DNA of 64,000 nucleotides from Allacma fusca (GCA_947179485.1 OX359250.1:13684539-13748538); one strand, 5' to 3'. Positions 1-12,206 are shown, counted from the stretch's first letter. The notes: generated by a model not told the origin, from the sequence alone. Translations and numbers: made by a program.

Positions 1-60
1 TTGATCCTCTCCCTCAAGTCTCACAATATCGCCTACGTTTACATCCCTGGCTTTAATTAC
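1..60 (-). CDS. Probable P-type ATPase exon, cut by the window edge
   Basis: Read on the minus strand, a good 3' splice site (TTCCTCAG, the AG at 62-61) is followed by an open frame of 20 residues that runs off the window. It contains KARDVNVGDIVRLEGED. In P-type ATPases the start of the actuator domain reads approximately W/V-x-D-(I/V)-x-V-G-D-I-V-x-L-x-x-x-(D/E), just ahead of a PAD motif, so the match is good but short. The gene would continue to the left of the window. A fragment this size could also be a chance open frame, and nothing upstream (61-900) shows another exon. Confidence 0.35.
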
Positions 61-437
61 CTGAGGAATTTAAATAAATTCTGGATGATTTACTAACAGA
101 TTTAAAAAAACGGGATAATCGTGGCCCACGTTGCGTCAGGCATTATTTCCCATTAAGCGTCTTGTCGCATACATAAGAGAATTGTATTACATGCGTTACT
201 GTAAATAGGGGTAAATTACAGATAAAAATTAACCCTTCAGGTTCGACATACCATTAATTTTTGGTCTCGAACCACACATACGGGTCGATTATTAACATTC
301 GCATCAGCTTTATGCCTTAGCCAGTCTTCGTAACCTTGTTTAATTGCAGTGGATAGGATAACAAATACGAGAGGTGCAGCGGCTGTATAAGGGTCCACGG
401 GGCTATCTATAACCATCTGTTTGAGGTATGAACAAGA

Positions 438-637
438 NNNNNNNNNNNNNNNNNNNNNNNNNNNNNNNNNNNNNNNNNNNNNNNNNNNNNNNNNNNNNNN
501 NNNNNNNNNNNNNNNNNNNNNNNNNNNNNNNNNNNNNNNNNNNNNNNNNNNNNNNNNNNNNNNNNNNNNNNNNNNNNNNNNNNNNNNNNNNNNNNNNNNN
601 NNNNNNNNNNNNNNNNNNNNNNNNNNNNNNNNNNNNN
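438..637. other. Assembly gap (200 N)
   Basis: A run of 200 undetermined bases, probably a scaffold join of fixed or estimated size. The flanks (61-437 and 638-925) show no gene, RNA or recognisable repeat. Confidence 0.95.
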
Positions 638-925
638 CTTCTCACTTTGAAACAGAGCAAGTAGGAAAAACAATGTTTTTCGAATACAATCGGGAGCAGG
701 TAGAAGTTTACTACTGACTGACCGAGTCTCATTCATTTTGAACTATAGAGCATTGCAGTTTATTTACTAAAGCAAGTCAATGTAATTAGCGAAATAAGAA
801 TACACGTAGTTTTTTTATTGTTTTTGTTATGATTTGGGTGCAACGAATTAGGAATCACAGTTACTATGGCAACTGCAATATAAGTTGCAGTGACTCCTGC
901 TGTCGTACAACCAACCCATGCGACG

Positions 926-1020
926 GAGGATAATCTCCAACTACAGGAGGGAATATATCCGGAGGGATTATCACCGGAGGGATTATGTACGGAGGGAAAA
1001 ATGTCGGAGGGCTTATCTCC
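926..1020. repeat. Short degenerate CGGAGGGATTAT array
   Basis: About eight imperfect copies of a 12-16 bp unit built on GGAGG followed by an A/T spacer (GGAGGGATTATCACC, GGAGGGATTATGTACG). It resembles one half of the terminal arrays described elsewhere in this window, but no matching second array or terminal inverted repeat was found. Confidence 0.5.
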
Positions 1021-1167
1021 ATACTCCATCAGTGACCAGTGATATGGAAATAGTATATTACCGGAAGGACCGGAGCATATCCCACAACTCTGGTGCGGTC
1101 AAAATCATGAATTCAGTTAACCTACATATTTTCCCACTACTATATTAGATATTATTATATACTACTA

Positions 1168-1200
1168 GTCCACAATCTCTCTAATAGAGAGGTTGTGGAC
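1168..1200. repeat. 33-bp palindrome flanked by TA
   Basis: Two 15-bp arms (GTCCACAATCTCTCT and AGAGAGGTTGTGGAC, one mismatch) surround a 3-nt loop, with TA directly on each side. A related single arm, CCCACAACCTCTCTATT, occurs near 12592. The shape is that of two transposon ends left head to head. Confidence 0.6.
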
Positions 1201-1550
1201 TATCGTTTTTTGAGGTTTCGGTGGAGGTTCCGGCAGTGAAAGTACTTTCACTTTGATGTGTACCGAAACTTGCCTGACAGAATCGGGCTACACTCTCACT
1301 AGGACGTAAAACCTGACTTTGCAGGCTGGCAGTGGCTGGGAACTTAGGCGATTTCTCGCTATGCCATACCAGCCGTACTATTACTTATCAATGCATTTCC
1401 ATGATGGAACTCTATGCTCTTGACTACCCGATTGAAAAAGCTGACAGTGTGCACTAGCTTTTGACCAAATAAGTTACAGGTCCTTATCAGTGCATGATTG
1501 TGTTAAATTTACTACTCTCGTTCAATCCCTTGAGCTCTGGTAATTGTAAC

Positions 1551-2780
1551 CAGTGCTGCGATCGGGTCAAGTAATTTCAAAACTTGACCATGAACTTGAC
1601 TTGACCCCGAAACTTCAAGTAAGTTTCAAGACACAACCAGAACTTGATAACTCGCGTTCGTGTAATTACTTGACTTGTCAAGTTCAAGTAATCAAGTAAC
1701 TTTATAAGACCCGAACTTGATCAAGTAGTTAAAGTTCCAAACTTGACTTGAACTTGACTTGACCATGACTTGAACGCGACTTGAACTTGATAATTCAAGT
1801 TAAGTATCACAAAAATTAAAACATGACCACAATAACTTGTCGAACTTGTTTCGGCAAATTATTTCCTTTAGACGGAAAACCAAAACGCATTCAGAAAACA
1901 ATTTTACTAAAATTGTTTATTTAAAACAATTCGAGGACAACTTTGAGCGCATATTGAATACAGTAAAAGATCGATATAATTGACTACAATTTATAAAGGA
2001 TTTTCCCTTATAAAAACGTCTAAAGCATTGTATAAATGAAAGTTGGGGTCAAACAAATGCATCCCTGATATCGATACATTCCTTATAAGCTGAGCCCTTA
2101 AAACGGACTTTCACTGTATATCTGACAAGTTTTATTTAATGTTCATATATGCATATACCTATTTGAGTATTACCAGTACTCTTAACTTAATATTTAATAA
2201 ACTAGTATTTACTTATTTATTAAACGCTTTTCGTAAAGGGCCATCCAAGTACATTTTATATTGTAATTTATTTACACAAGTTGAACTAATATTTCTAATT
2301 GTAAGCAACAATATGAATTATCAAGATAATTCTTTCTTTTCATGAAGAGGCCTCTGCAAAAACTAACAATAACGTCTGATAAACAAGACCTTCATAAAAC
2401 TGACTCTGATTTTGAACTTTGTCGCTTAATTTATGACAAAATACTCTGAACACGACATGAAATTGGATTGTGATTTTGAAATTGCGTCCGTCCTTTATGG
2501 CATGCGCAATCTAAAATTACTTGAACTTGACCATGAAATCTCAAGTTCATGGTCAAGTTTTTTCTTTCCATTACTTGACCCTGAACTTGACTTGAGGTTT
2601 AAGTAAATTTCCCTTACTTGTACTTGAACCTGACTTGTCTTAAAATGTCATGGTCAAGCCGAGTACGTACTTGAACTTGACCCGAAAGATTCAAGTAAAA
2701 AAATTTGCATACTTGAACTTGACCCGAACTTGAACTTGACTCGAAAACTCAAGTATTACTTGAACTTGTCCGCAGCACTG
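1551..2780. mobile_element. Non-autonomous hAT, ACTTGA array family, copy 1
   Basis: 1230 bp with ends CAGTGCTGCG / CGCAGCACTG and a perfect 8-bp target duplication ATTGTAAC (1543-1550 and 2781-2788). CAGTG-type ends with 8-bp duplications are characteristic of hAT transposons. Roughly 1560-1810 and 2515-2770 are dense arrays of ACTTGA / TCAAGT half-sites in both orientations. The ~700-bp core is AT-rich and has no transposase. It lies inside the MULE-like element. A second copy of the family is at 49798-51022. Confidence 0.88.
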
Positions 2781-2906
2781 ATTGTAACCGAAGAAACGAT
2801 AATCTGGGGAAATGTTCCAATGGTTCGATAATATACTGCGACGTGAACATTACTGTTACCCCGGTCTCGTTTCTTCGAATTGAATGCTGATGTCCTTTAT
2901 CGAAGG

Positions 2907-3509
2907 TAGAGCTTCCTTCGGGTTTCCGAAAACCGGAAGTTCCGTGTTCGGAAACGGAACGGAACAATTTCGGAACATACTTTTTGTTCCGTCATTGAAT
3001 CGGGACAAAACCGGAACATGAGAACTTGTACCGACGATATTGGGACCGGGACAGGTCACAGCATCGGTACGAAAACTGGCACATATAATTTATGTCAACG
3101 GAAAGCGGAATTGTTCTGTTCCGTTCCGTTCCGATCCCGGTACACTTTATGAAGTGTCCTTACTATTTTAAAATACAGAAAGGAAATATTTACAATCAAA
3201 TACCAAACTTGAACATAATTATTGTTGTAGAAATATTCTAGGTAGTGTAAATTGCATTTCATGTACATGTAATAAAACATTCCGGGATGCTTCGGAACGG
3301 AACGGGTTCGGAACAGAAAAACCAGCATAATCCGGAACGGAACACGAACTGTGACGGAAATAAAAAACTTGTTTGTTCCGAACGATTTCATTTAAATTAT
3401 TCCGATGTCCCGACAGTCGGAACGGAACCGGGAACAATATTATTGGTAGGTTTCGGAACGGAACGGAGTTTTCTACGGAACAAAAATGTTGAACACATTG
3501 GAAGCTCTA
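2907..3509. mobile_element. Non-autonomous hAT, GGAACGGAAC array family
   Basis: 603 bp, ends TAGAGCTTCC / GGAAGCTCTA, with a perfect 8-bp duplication ATCGAAGG (2899-2906 and 3510-3517). The terminal ~200 bp on each side are arrays of GGAAC/GTTCC half-sites (for example 2935-3060 and 3290-3480). The core has no coding capacity. It is nested in the MULE-like element. Confidence 0.87.
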
Positions 3510-3775
3510 ATCGAAGGTCACACGAGCCAACAAAGTAAACCTGGTGTTACTATCTGCTTCCATATTTCTACAGTTGTACTCCTGTTAATATGACCCATAA
3601 ATAAAGCTGACAGATCCTCACGAAGGAAATAGTAGGCTTCCAAATTTTCATTGAAATATGTATTCCTGCTTGTAAAAAAACCAATACAGTCAAACAAGTG
3701 GCAGTTTTTAAGACTACCCCATATTAGGGGCAATGGTCAAAATTTCAATTCACCTATATTTCAGCTTTTTCCGAA

Positions 3776-3968
3776 GGGCACCGCACAATCCTTACGAGAA
3801 TATGCCCCCTGTTCGATCTCGATAAGAAAATTCCTGGAGGGTGCACTGAAGAGTAGATCATTTTTGATAATTGGCCCAAAGAAATCGTAATGCAGGATTC
3901 GGAGATATCCCGGGTTAAAGTTAGTGAAAAATGAGGGGGGGCTCTTGGGGTACGAAAAATGGGCTCGT
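3776..3968. repeat. Fragment of the AAGGRCACCGCAC foldback element
   Basis: About 190 bp closely match the outer arm of the large palindrome at 53400-55573, starting at the same terminal GGGCACCGCACAATCC. Only one arm is present, so this is a truncated copy inside the MULE-like element. Short frames crossing it are not genes. Confidence 0.75.
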
Positions 3969-5580
3969 TCCATTTTGCGAAAAACAAAAAAAAATATGCA
4001 GCCGCTGTACCAACAATAAATTGTCGCCCAGCATCGTAGTAGTTAGCTCTTAACTAATGTTTACTATATTATAATTAATTAATCTTATTCTCTAAGTGTT
4101 TACTAATGAAAATATTATTGTGGTTCTGGTAAATTAAATACTTACATCGGAAATTCCTCGGACAAATGCACAAAATTACTGTAGAATAAAGAAACCCCTT
4201 ACGTAAAACAATTAAGACTACTTCATACAAACAGTTTAAGTTCAATTTAAGAAGAAAATTAATGAAAACAAGCCAAAACACTAAACTCAACTCAATTCGA
4301 AACTCCTTTGACGAAACGGAAAGATTCGCGCGAGACTAAATGCATCGATGATAGAAACATTGCAGTGTGAATCATCTTAACAATAAATTCAACATATTAT
4401 TTTCATTACGGTGCTTTTAATAAATTATTCATTTTAATCGTTTTAATACCATTATGTGTGAGAAATTAATTCTCATGTACATTATTAAGTACTCAAGGGA
4501 CCAGATAAGGACCAGTAACTTATTTGGTCAAAGGCTAGTGCACACTGTCAGCTTTTTCAATCGCGGAGTCAAGAGCATAGAGTTCCATCATGGAAATGCA
4601 TTGATAAGTAATAGTACGGCTGGTATGGCATAGCGAGAAATCGCCTAAGTTCCCAGCCACTGCCAGCCTGCAAAGTCAGGTTTTACGTCCTAGTCTACAC
4701 TCTCATGTACACCGGTTTAGTTTAGGGAAACAAGAATGCCTCTAATTGGATGAATTTGTTAGCGCTAAATTTCATAAGCGAAATCACGTGTATTTCTTCG
4801 GTGGACACATAGCTGTTCTAGTCTAGTCGGACTAGACTAGAAATGACTAGATTTGACTAGACTTTTGACATTATTTTTCGAAAATGATTAGACTAGACTG
4901 GACTAGAAAGACACGTGAGAATTTAGACTATGAGTAGACTAGACTTGAACTGCTAAAAATTCCTTGGAATAGACTTGGACTTGAATGTAAAAAAATAATT
5001 AATTCTATTCAAGTCCTCCTTTCAAAACCTTGAGTAAACCCATAACCCGAATACTAAACCCTGCGCCTCCATCACAACGTTCATGTATCTCGCTCAAATC
5101 AATCACATGCCAGGAAAACATACGTCTGTAGTAATTAATGTACAAGGATCGTTTGGGACACTTTGAGATGCCATTTTCACCATTCTTATTATTTCTAATG
5201 TTCGACCGTTTAATTATAAATAAGTATTATAAGCATTGATTGATTCATCTTATCACTAGGATAACCAATAAAACAAAATCTAGTTTTTGTGTTAAAATGA
5301 GTTCCCAAAACCAGAACGAAAATCTGCGCATACTTATTTCACTTACAATTAGAGTAAAACCACCGTCGAGAAAAATGCCGAATTAAAATGTGCCTAAAAT
5401 TGATAAACCAGCAATAATAATCCAGAACAGGTCACAAATACCTCCCAGAAACACATGACACACCTAGTGATAACAGCAAACAACGCGTTATTGCCAGTAC
5501 ATCAAACGATCCTCCTTTAATCGACTGAATTAGCCGTTCCATCAAACATTAGCGAATCTTCATCAGGAATGCTTGCTCAT

Positions 5581-5892
5581 ATGGCTTCAAAGAGCAAGCG
5601 TGCAGATGATGGAAATACTGTAAAGAAATTGAAACCTAGTCTTGTAAATGGTAAAAGTGACAATAGCAGTCCTGACGAAGTTTACAATTCAGAAAATCCC
5701 TTAGAAATGTACTAAAAAATAATTGTAAAATTCGGCTATAAAATTGCATGCAGGAGTAAAGATATTTTTACATTTGTTGGACATAAATTCGATTAAAATA
5801 ATCAAAATTGAATTGCTGCACTGTGCTTCTTGTGTAACGTGTATAGTAGCAGCGCTGCAGGAGGTTCTTCTAATCTGGTTCGACATTTTAAG
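5581..5892 (+). pseudogene. hAT transposase N-terminal remnant with BED-like zinc finger
   Basis: A 44-codon frame from ATG 5581 (MASKSKRADDGN..., polar) ends at TAA 5713-5715. Downstream an open stretch at 5815-5892 reads ALCFLCNVYSS...GGSSNLVRHFK and stops at a consensus 5' splice site AAG|GTAATT. The pattern C-x2-C ... SSNLxRH is the BED zinc finger at the N-terminus of hAT transposases, where it contacts transposon-end DNA. It sits inside a hAT with intact ends, so this is probably that element's own transposase, with the catalytic and hATC regions lost. How the two pieces join, and whether the first belongs, is inferred. Confidence 0.6.
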
Positions 5893-6154
5893 GTAATTAA
5901 TCTAAAAAGTAAAATGTATTTAATCGTATCCATATCTTTGGTTTACGTGGTTATTCTTTATTAAACAAGCTAAATTATATGTAATATAAAATGTATTTGT
6001 CCAATGTGAACTAACATGGCCTTAACCTCGGTCTTAAATTTCGGGATTTACCAAAATTTCTTCAAGGAACTACAAATCACTGGACATTTGGAACCTAAGA
6101 ATTGCTTGGAAATAATAAATTAGTGTGTAAAGACCCCCTTGTAACTACTTTTGT

Positions 6155-7597
6155 CAGGCACTCCGGAATAAGGGGGGACAGGAGGTACATTGTCCCTCCC
6201 AAAAAAAGTCAGGGAGGGACAGACTATACTGCTGTCCCCCCACTTTTAAGAATCAAATGAGCCTTTTCTTAACTTTTTGATTTCAAAAGTCCTATGAAGC
6301 TTCATTTTTTTAAAAAAATCCTCCACACACTGCTGTTAGGTGTATTTAAGAAACTCGCAACAAACTATCTCTTCTAAACAAAAATGTTTACTTAAATTAT
6401 AAATATATTTTATATCATTTATTATTTTTATCCCGGTTTATGCATGCATGTGAAGATCGGCTCATCTAGGTAACTACCAAAATTGAGTAGTGAAAGTAGT
6501 GGATAATACTGCAGCCCGAATTAAATTTTTTAAAGCAACCGTATTCATCCTTGAAAAAGATTTTGAACTTATTCAAACGATTTTATGCCAGTATTGCAAT
6601 ACTTTCAGGGTTGAAATTGTGTGATAGCGTGATTATTCAAATAGTAACTTAGGTATTCAAAGCAACGCTGCCCATCAACAAATTAGAGGATGTTTTTCTA
6701 TTTAACATTCTGTACTTTTGTTAAATTTAGAATGTTATTTCCCACTACATTTGCGGAACATATTGACCTCCCCTTGCCAGATTGATCCAGACCAAAATCT
6801 TGACCTGGATCAAAAGTTTGAACATTTTGAAACTTTTACTTTGAATTTCGTTCCAATTTCATGCCAGACCAATAAATCTTTTCCAAAATGTCGGACCAGA
6901 CATAATACCATTCCTGTATTACGAGCTTAACGGAAAATTTTCTAGAAGCAATTTATAAACTCAATAGGTTTCAGCGCGCCAATATTATTGAAAACAGTAC
7001 AAGTGAGTAATAAAACGTCACCCAAGGAGTTTATTTCAGAATATTAATAATTAACATGAAATATTGTCGTTTGGTGAAACATTTCAAAAAATTCACCGAC
7101 ACAAAATTTGGTCTGTTCCAACGGATGGAAAAGGCCATGCACTTCTAAACCAGCAAATCTACTGGAAAATGTTCCTTGGATGAAAATTGTGGAACAGATC
7201 TAGAGAAATGGTTCTACGCTTGGACACTTGGACCATGCCATACCAAAAATGAAAGAACAGATTGAACCATTCCCGGAAATAGATCACCAATTTGTTCAAT
7301 GATTCTTTGATCCCTCTTTTTGAAATCAGTAAAATTTTGATAGTATTAAGTATGTGTAAGAAAGTGTTTCTAGTACATGAGATTAGTTGGTGTCTTCTAT
7401 GAAAACTTGTTCTTTAAAAAAAATTGAAAAAACATTAAAATTTCTATATTTTGCATGCTTATATAAGCTAACAATAATATGTAACCCTATACATATGTAC
7501 ATACATACGTTTGTATGTGGCCAGTAGCAAAGTAACGAAAACTAATTTTAATATGTTGTCCCCCCCCCCACTTTTTTTGGACGTTCCGGAGTGCCTG
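6155..7597. mobile_element. Non-autonomous hAT nested in the 4808 element
   Basis: 1443 bp, ends CAGGCACTCCGGAA / TTCCGGAGTGCCTG, with a perfect duplication ACTTTTGT (6147-6154 and 7598-7605). Just inside the ends are GGGGGGACA / GTCCCTCCC runs (6170-6245 and 7558-7580), with a short right array. The interior is AT-rich and has no recognisable protein. Confidence 0.87.
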
Positions 7598-8339
7598 ACT
7601 TTTGTGTATTATGCATTTGGCATACATTTCCAATAGTGTTTCACTCAGTTATACCGATCTAGAAACATAAGTACGTGAATTCTAAGCAGCCCCTCTAATA
7701 TCACATATATTGTGGACTAGACTTGAGACTAGACTAGACTTGAATAGTGAGTGATCCTTGCTTGGCGCCAGACTCGAAAACACATAATTCTCGAATTCTC
7801 TCAAAAGCAAAACATTTAATTACAAAATTTAGGAGTCTGAAGCGCATTAAAATTTTAAAATAACATTTTACTCGAATCCTGATATTAACCTGTTTCCCTG
7901 GAGGACAAAAGCCGGAAGTTTTTACCACCCAAGTTGACGCAATCACAACTCAAAGTACACTTACGGGGAAATACATTCAGTGACATAAGGGTTTTGGAGA
8001 GTACTTCTTCGCATCAACTTAGCTGGTCCCTGGTTAAGACAGACGGTTGAGTCCGTAATAATAGATTTGGTAAACCAAATGCAGGAGTCTGACCAGGGGA
8101 TGCCTTAACGTGAGTAGCATCAAATTAAATTATTTCATCCGTGTATAGCAATCCTTCAGGAAAAAAAAATCTAAACCCACCTCCGAATTACAAAATTAAT
8201 CTAAACCTTACTGACTATTTTTAATTTTAATTACATGCGAGGGCCAACATTTTTACTCGAATTACTCCACCTGACGAAAGAAAACTTCTTGACCATCTAC
8301 CCCAACTCAATTACAATTTAAAGAATACCATCACCAGCC

Positions 8340-9050
8340 ATGGGAGGAAACAAAGCTCCAAACCAATCTAGCCAGTCATCAGGCTCATCGTCCAACAGAG
8401 ACGAAAGGGCTGAAAAGCGTGAATTTAAAGAATTCATGGATGACACAAAGAAGAGGCTAAAATTCCTGGAGGAAGAAAATAAATCTCTGAAGGAGGAAGT
8501 GGAGAGACTGAAAAAGCAATTAATCAACTCCAACAACGACAAAACGTACAATCAGAGTAATGAACGTAGAAACAATCTCATCATTTCAGGTCTGGATAAG
8601 ATCACGGAACAATCTAACGCTAACCAAGCGAAGGCAATTGTCAACAATTTCATTAAGGATAAGTTAAATATTACAGAAAACTTATCATTCTCGTGTGAAA
8701 TAATCGTTCCTAAGGTTAAGGCTAATGAACCAACAAAAAGGCCCTTAATTAAATGCAAGTTTAAAGACATTGCAGAATCAAACAAAGTCCGAAGTAAAAG
8801 AAAGGATCTACGGGAACGTAATGTGTGGATTAATGACGACCTTAACCCACATCAATTGAAGATCGTTAGCAAACTAATCGAAAAAAAGAGGGAAATAATC
8901 AACAAAAAACCCACGTACAAAGCCCACATCTATGCAAACAGATTCCTGATCATCCGGACCACTGGAGGAAAGGAGTCTTTCTATGAATCAGACGGAACTG
9001 ACACTGTCCAGATAAATACAATTCCTGGACTCCGACCTCAAAAAACCTGA
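8340..9050 (+). CDS. LINE ORF1 protein (coiled coil plus RRM-like region)
   Basis: 236 residues, intact. Residues ~18-65 are charged heptads (EFMDDTKKRLKFLEEENK, then further leucine and lysine heptads), a coiled coil expected to trimerise. After ~75 comes RRNNLIISGL, the opening strand of the RRM-like domain in ORF1 proteins of this type. It continues to a basic C-terminal region (KTNxxxxAHIYANRFLI-like). ORF1 proteins coat the element RNA and act as nucleic-acid chaperones in the LINE ribonucleoprotein. The start is the first ATG after the long leader. It ends in TGA at 9048-9050, and the frame continues open into ORF2 without a shift. Confidence 0.85.
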   Translation: MGGNKAPNQSSQSSGSSSNRDERAEKREFKEFMDDTKKRLKFLEEENKSLKEEVERLKKQLINSNNDKTYNQSNERRNNLIISGLDKITEQSNANQAKAIVNNFIKDKLNITENLSFSCEIIVPKVKANEPTKRPLIKCKFKDIAESNKVRSKRKDLRERNVWINDDLNPHQLKIVSKLIEKKREIINKKPTYKAHIYANRFLIIRTTGGKESFYESDGTDTVQINTIPGLRPQKT

Positions 9051-12000
9051 GAACTCGCCTCGCCCTTAACACAAGACTTCCGCATTTGCTTCTGGAACTG
9101 CGACGGAATCACAACACTGAGAAACTTAATCCCTAAGGAACTTGAAGAAATCGCATCAGAAATAATATGTATAAATGAAACGTGGTTAGAATGTGAAAAC
9201 CCCAAGTTGCAAAACATGATTAGGAATAATTATACGAATATAACTTCAAAGGCAAAAAGGTCTAACATCAAAGGGAGGGCAAGTGGAGGTCAGCTTATTT
9301 TAATCCAAAACACCATACTTGAAACATCGGAAATAATTCACAACGAGTTTGGCTTTATTGTATTAAATGTCCAGTTCAAAGAGAAAAGGATCCCAAAGTT
9401 AATTGTTGTTTTTGTGTACATTCCTCCAGGAAATGACTCCGAATACTTAGTGAACAGATTTCACGACATCTTAATTGATTTAAATAACAGATTATCCTCG
9501 TGTAATTTTATTATAGCAGGAGATTTCAATGCTAGAGTGGGACATCTTAATAATGCAGCAGAAATTAGCAATCCAAAACTTACAGACGTCCGAATATCCA
9601 TGGACTCTAAGGTAACAAAGAGGGGAAATCGTATCACCGAAATCTGCGAGGAAGCTGAATTAATTCTCTTGAATGGGCGGACCAAATCGGACACACCAGC
9701 TAAATACACTTTCGTTGCACCCCAGGGAAAGAGCGTCATAGATCTAGTTTGGGTAAATCACAAATGCAGCGAAAATGCAGTAGACTTTAAAGTAGAAAAC
9801 CTCGCACTTACTTCGGATTCCGTTGGAACCTTGCACCTAAACTGGACTAACAAAGAAAAATCGACGGTAGTGATGAGAGAGCAACTGAAGTGGGACCAGG
9901 ATGAAGCAGAAAACTACTATAATTACTCCAGTCAGATCAATAAGCTTGTAGGAAATAGCATCAACGAGCAATACGATCGCATCACAAATTGTATCTACAA
10001 AGCAGCTGAAAGTACCTTGAATATAAAAAGACCCACCTCAGACTAGTTAAGCAGAAGAAAAAGGAGGACTGGGAAAACACAAAAAGAAAGTTAAGAGAAA
10101 ATAAAAACACCTCACAATTCTGGACAACCATTAACAAGTTCCGAAAAGGCAAACCACCACCTAAACTCCTTAATGAAGAAGTTTGGGTTAAGTTCTACAA
10201 AGAAATCATGCCCCCAAAACTATTTGGCCCATGGGGAAACTTTAACAATACTGATGATTCCTTGGATGAAGCTATCACGTGGGAGGAGTTAAATACGGCT
10301 CTCGGCACTCTCAAAAGTAACAAAGCTCCCGGAACCGACCAAATCACCAATGAATTCCTGAGGAACTGCCACCCAAACACAACAAACGAAATACTCAAAT
10401 TATTCAATGATATAATGATTGCAGAAAGAACACCCACAAAATGGTCCGAAATTGAGCTAACAACATTATACAAAAAAGGAGACGACTCTCTTCCTATTAA
10501 CTACAGAGGAATTGCTCTAATCAACACAATGTCGAAATTATTTACAACAGTAATTCAAAACCGACTATACAAATGGTGTGAAGAAAAAACATCCTGCCAG
10601 AATCACAGGCAGGTTTCAGGAAGAAAAGGGGTTGTCAAGACCAGATTTTTTGTCTCAATGCACTTATCCAGTCCCGACTCTCACGAAACGCCAAGCTACA
10701 CGTCTTATTTGTGGACTTCAAACGAGCATTTGACTCTATTCGGCAGGAAATTTTGTGGGAAAAAATGAACAAGCTAGGTATTAGTGCCAAAATTATAAAC
10801 ATCCTCAGGAGTCTGTACGACAGCGCCAACCTAATCGTCAGATGTGAAGAAGGGCTTACAAAACCAATTCCTGTGACCATGGGGGTACTCCAAGGGGAAA
10901 TTTTAAGCCCACTACTCTTTTCTATTTATATCAGCGATCTTGATAAATATATGGAAGAAAACGGAGCCAGTCCGGTAAACATGGGAGGAAACAACAAAAT
11001 TAACCAACTTCTCTTTGCGGACGATACATGTATACCGGCAGACACCAAAAATGGACTTAATATAATGGAAGAAAATAGATATATTAAGCAAATACTGCCA
11101 AGAAATGAGTCTTGAAATAAACTTGTTGAAAACTAACGTGGTTGTCTTCTCCCCCAGGGGAATTATTCCGAAAAAGCTCAAATGGTTCCTTGAGGGACAG
11201 GAAATACAAAAGGTTAAAGAATACACATACCTGGGGGTCATTTTTCAATCGACTGGAACATTTAAGAAGCACTTCCATCATATAAAATCAAAAGCAAACG
11301 TAGCCTCAAATGCTCTAATATCAACATTGAATGAAGCTCCTATGGACTCATGGGATAGTATGGCAAAACTTCTTAATGCCACCATCTTGCCGATATACCA
11401 GTACGCATCACCAATATGGAGCCTGAACTTACTGGAGGAGGTGGAGATCATACAGCAATACTTCCTTAAGCGACTCCTATGGCTACCCCAATCTACACCA
11501 AGATACTGGATTAGAGCTGAGACGGGAAAAACAAACGCTACCGTACAAATTGTAAAACTGACTGTGTTGCTACTAGTAAAAATATTAAGTATGGACGAAA
11601 GTAGATACGTAAGACAGTGTTACGATAGATTGTTTGAATTGTCAAAACAGAAATTAGTAAATATGAAACACAATTGGGTCCATCAAACAAAAGCGCTGTT
11701 CTTAAACTTTAGACTTATTTCAATCTGGAATAGACAGTCCGCAGATATATTCTTAGAAAACCTAGATGATATTTTGAAAACAGTTCAGCTCCAATGCGAA
11801 GAAAAAGACATCCAAAGAATATTGAAGTCATCATACTCAAGTGATTTTAAATTTTACAAAACAGACATATGCTTCGAACTACCTAAGGGCTAATATCCCT
11901 CTAAGCGTATAAAGGCTAGTTGCCCAACTAAGAGTGAACCACCATACTATATATTATAAGAAATCTAAAATTAATTTTGACCATGAGAACTGTAAATTTT

Positions 12001-12206
12001 GTTCTCTAGATGAAGAAAATAACGCATACCATTTTTTTGTGAAGTGTACTTATCTAATTCCCCTTAGGGAAAAATTCCTGGCATATTATATAGCTAATAT
12101 AAGGATAGAGAATTTGTATGATCTGTTCAAAGTTCAGGATACAGAACATCTGTACAGCTTAGTAAATTTCATAAAAGAATGTTTACCATTACGTGCCACT
12201 AATTAG
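9051..12206 (+). pseudogene. LINE ORF2: endonuclease and reverse transcriptase, frameshifted
   Basis: Directly after the ORF1 stop and in the same frame the sequence encodes ICFWNCDGI, the start of an AP-like endonuclease. It continues with INETW, the asparagine motif AGDFNARVGH (near 9520) and TYTFVAPQG/VIDLVWV. After a frameshift near 10037 come the RT motifs: SNKAPGTDQITNEFL (10315-10360), YRGIALINTMSKLF, then (shift near 10610-10700) VDFKRAFDS, LQGEILSPLLF and LLFADD (11010-11030). Another shift near 11090 precedes EYTYLGV. A fourth shift near 11895 leads to a terminal C-x2-C...H-x4-C region (11995-12050). No in-frame ATG exists until inside the endonuclease. At least four frame breaks make it non-functional. 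Confidence 0.9.

Larger units (their letters stand above)
1298..4694. mobile_element. MULE-like element with ~195-bp terminal inverted repeats
   Basis: A 3397-bp element starting ACTAGGACGTAAAACCTG and ending with its reverse complement. The inverted repeats run about 195 bp (1298-1490 against 4500-4694). The flanks carry a perfect 10-bp duplication, CTACACTCTC, at 1288-1297 and 4695-4704. Long TIRs plus 9-11 bp duplications are typical of Mutator-like elements. No transposase frame remains. The interior has been filled by two hAT insertions and a fragment of a foldback element. A related right half lies at 23705-24147, and a small element with the same first 14 bases lies at 22327-22873. Confidence 0.85.

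Noticed and set aside
403-736. Frames crossing the N gap
   Set aside because: They exist only because undetermined bases contain no stops.
2856-3437. Several minus-strand frames (FRNCSVPFPNTE...)
   Set aside because: They fall in the GGAAC/GTTCC arrays of a hAT.
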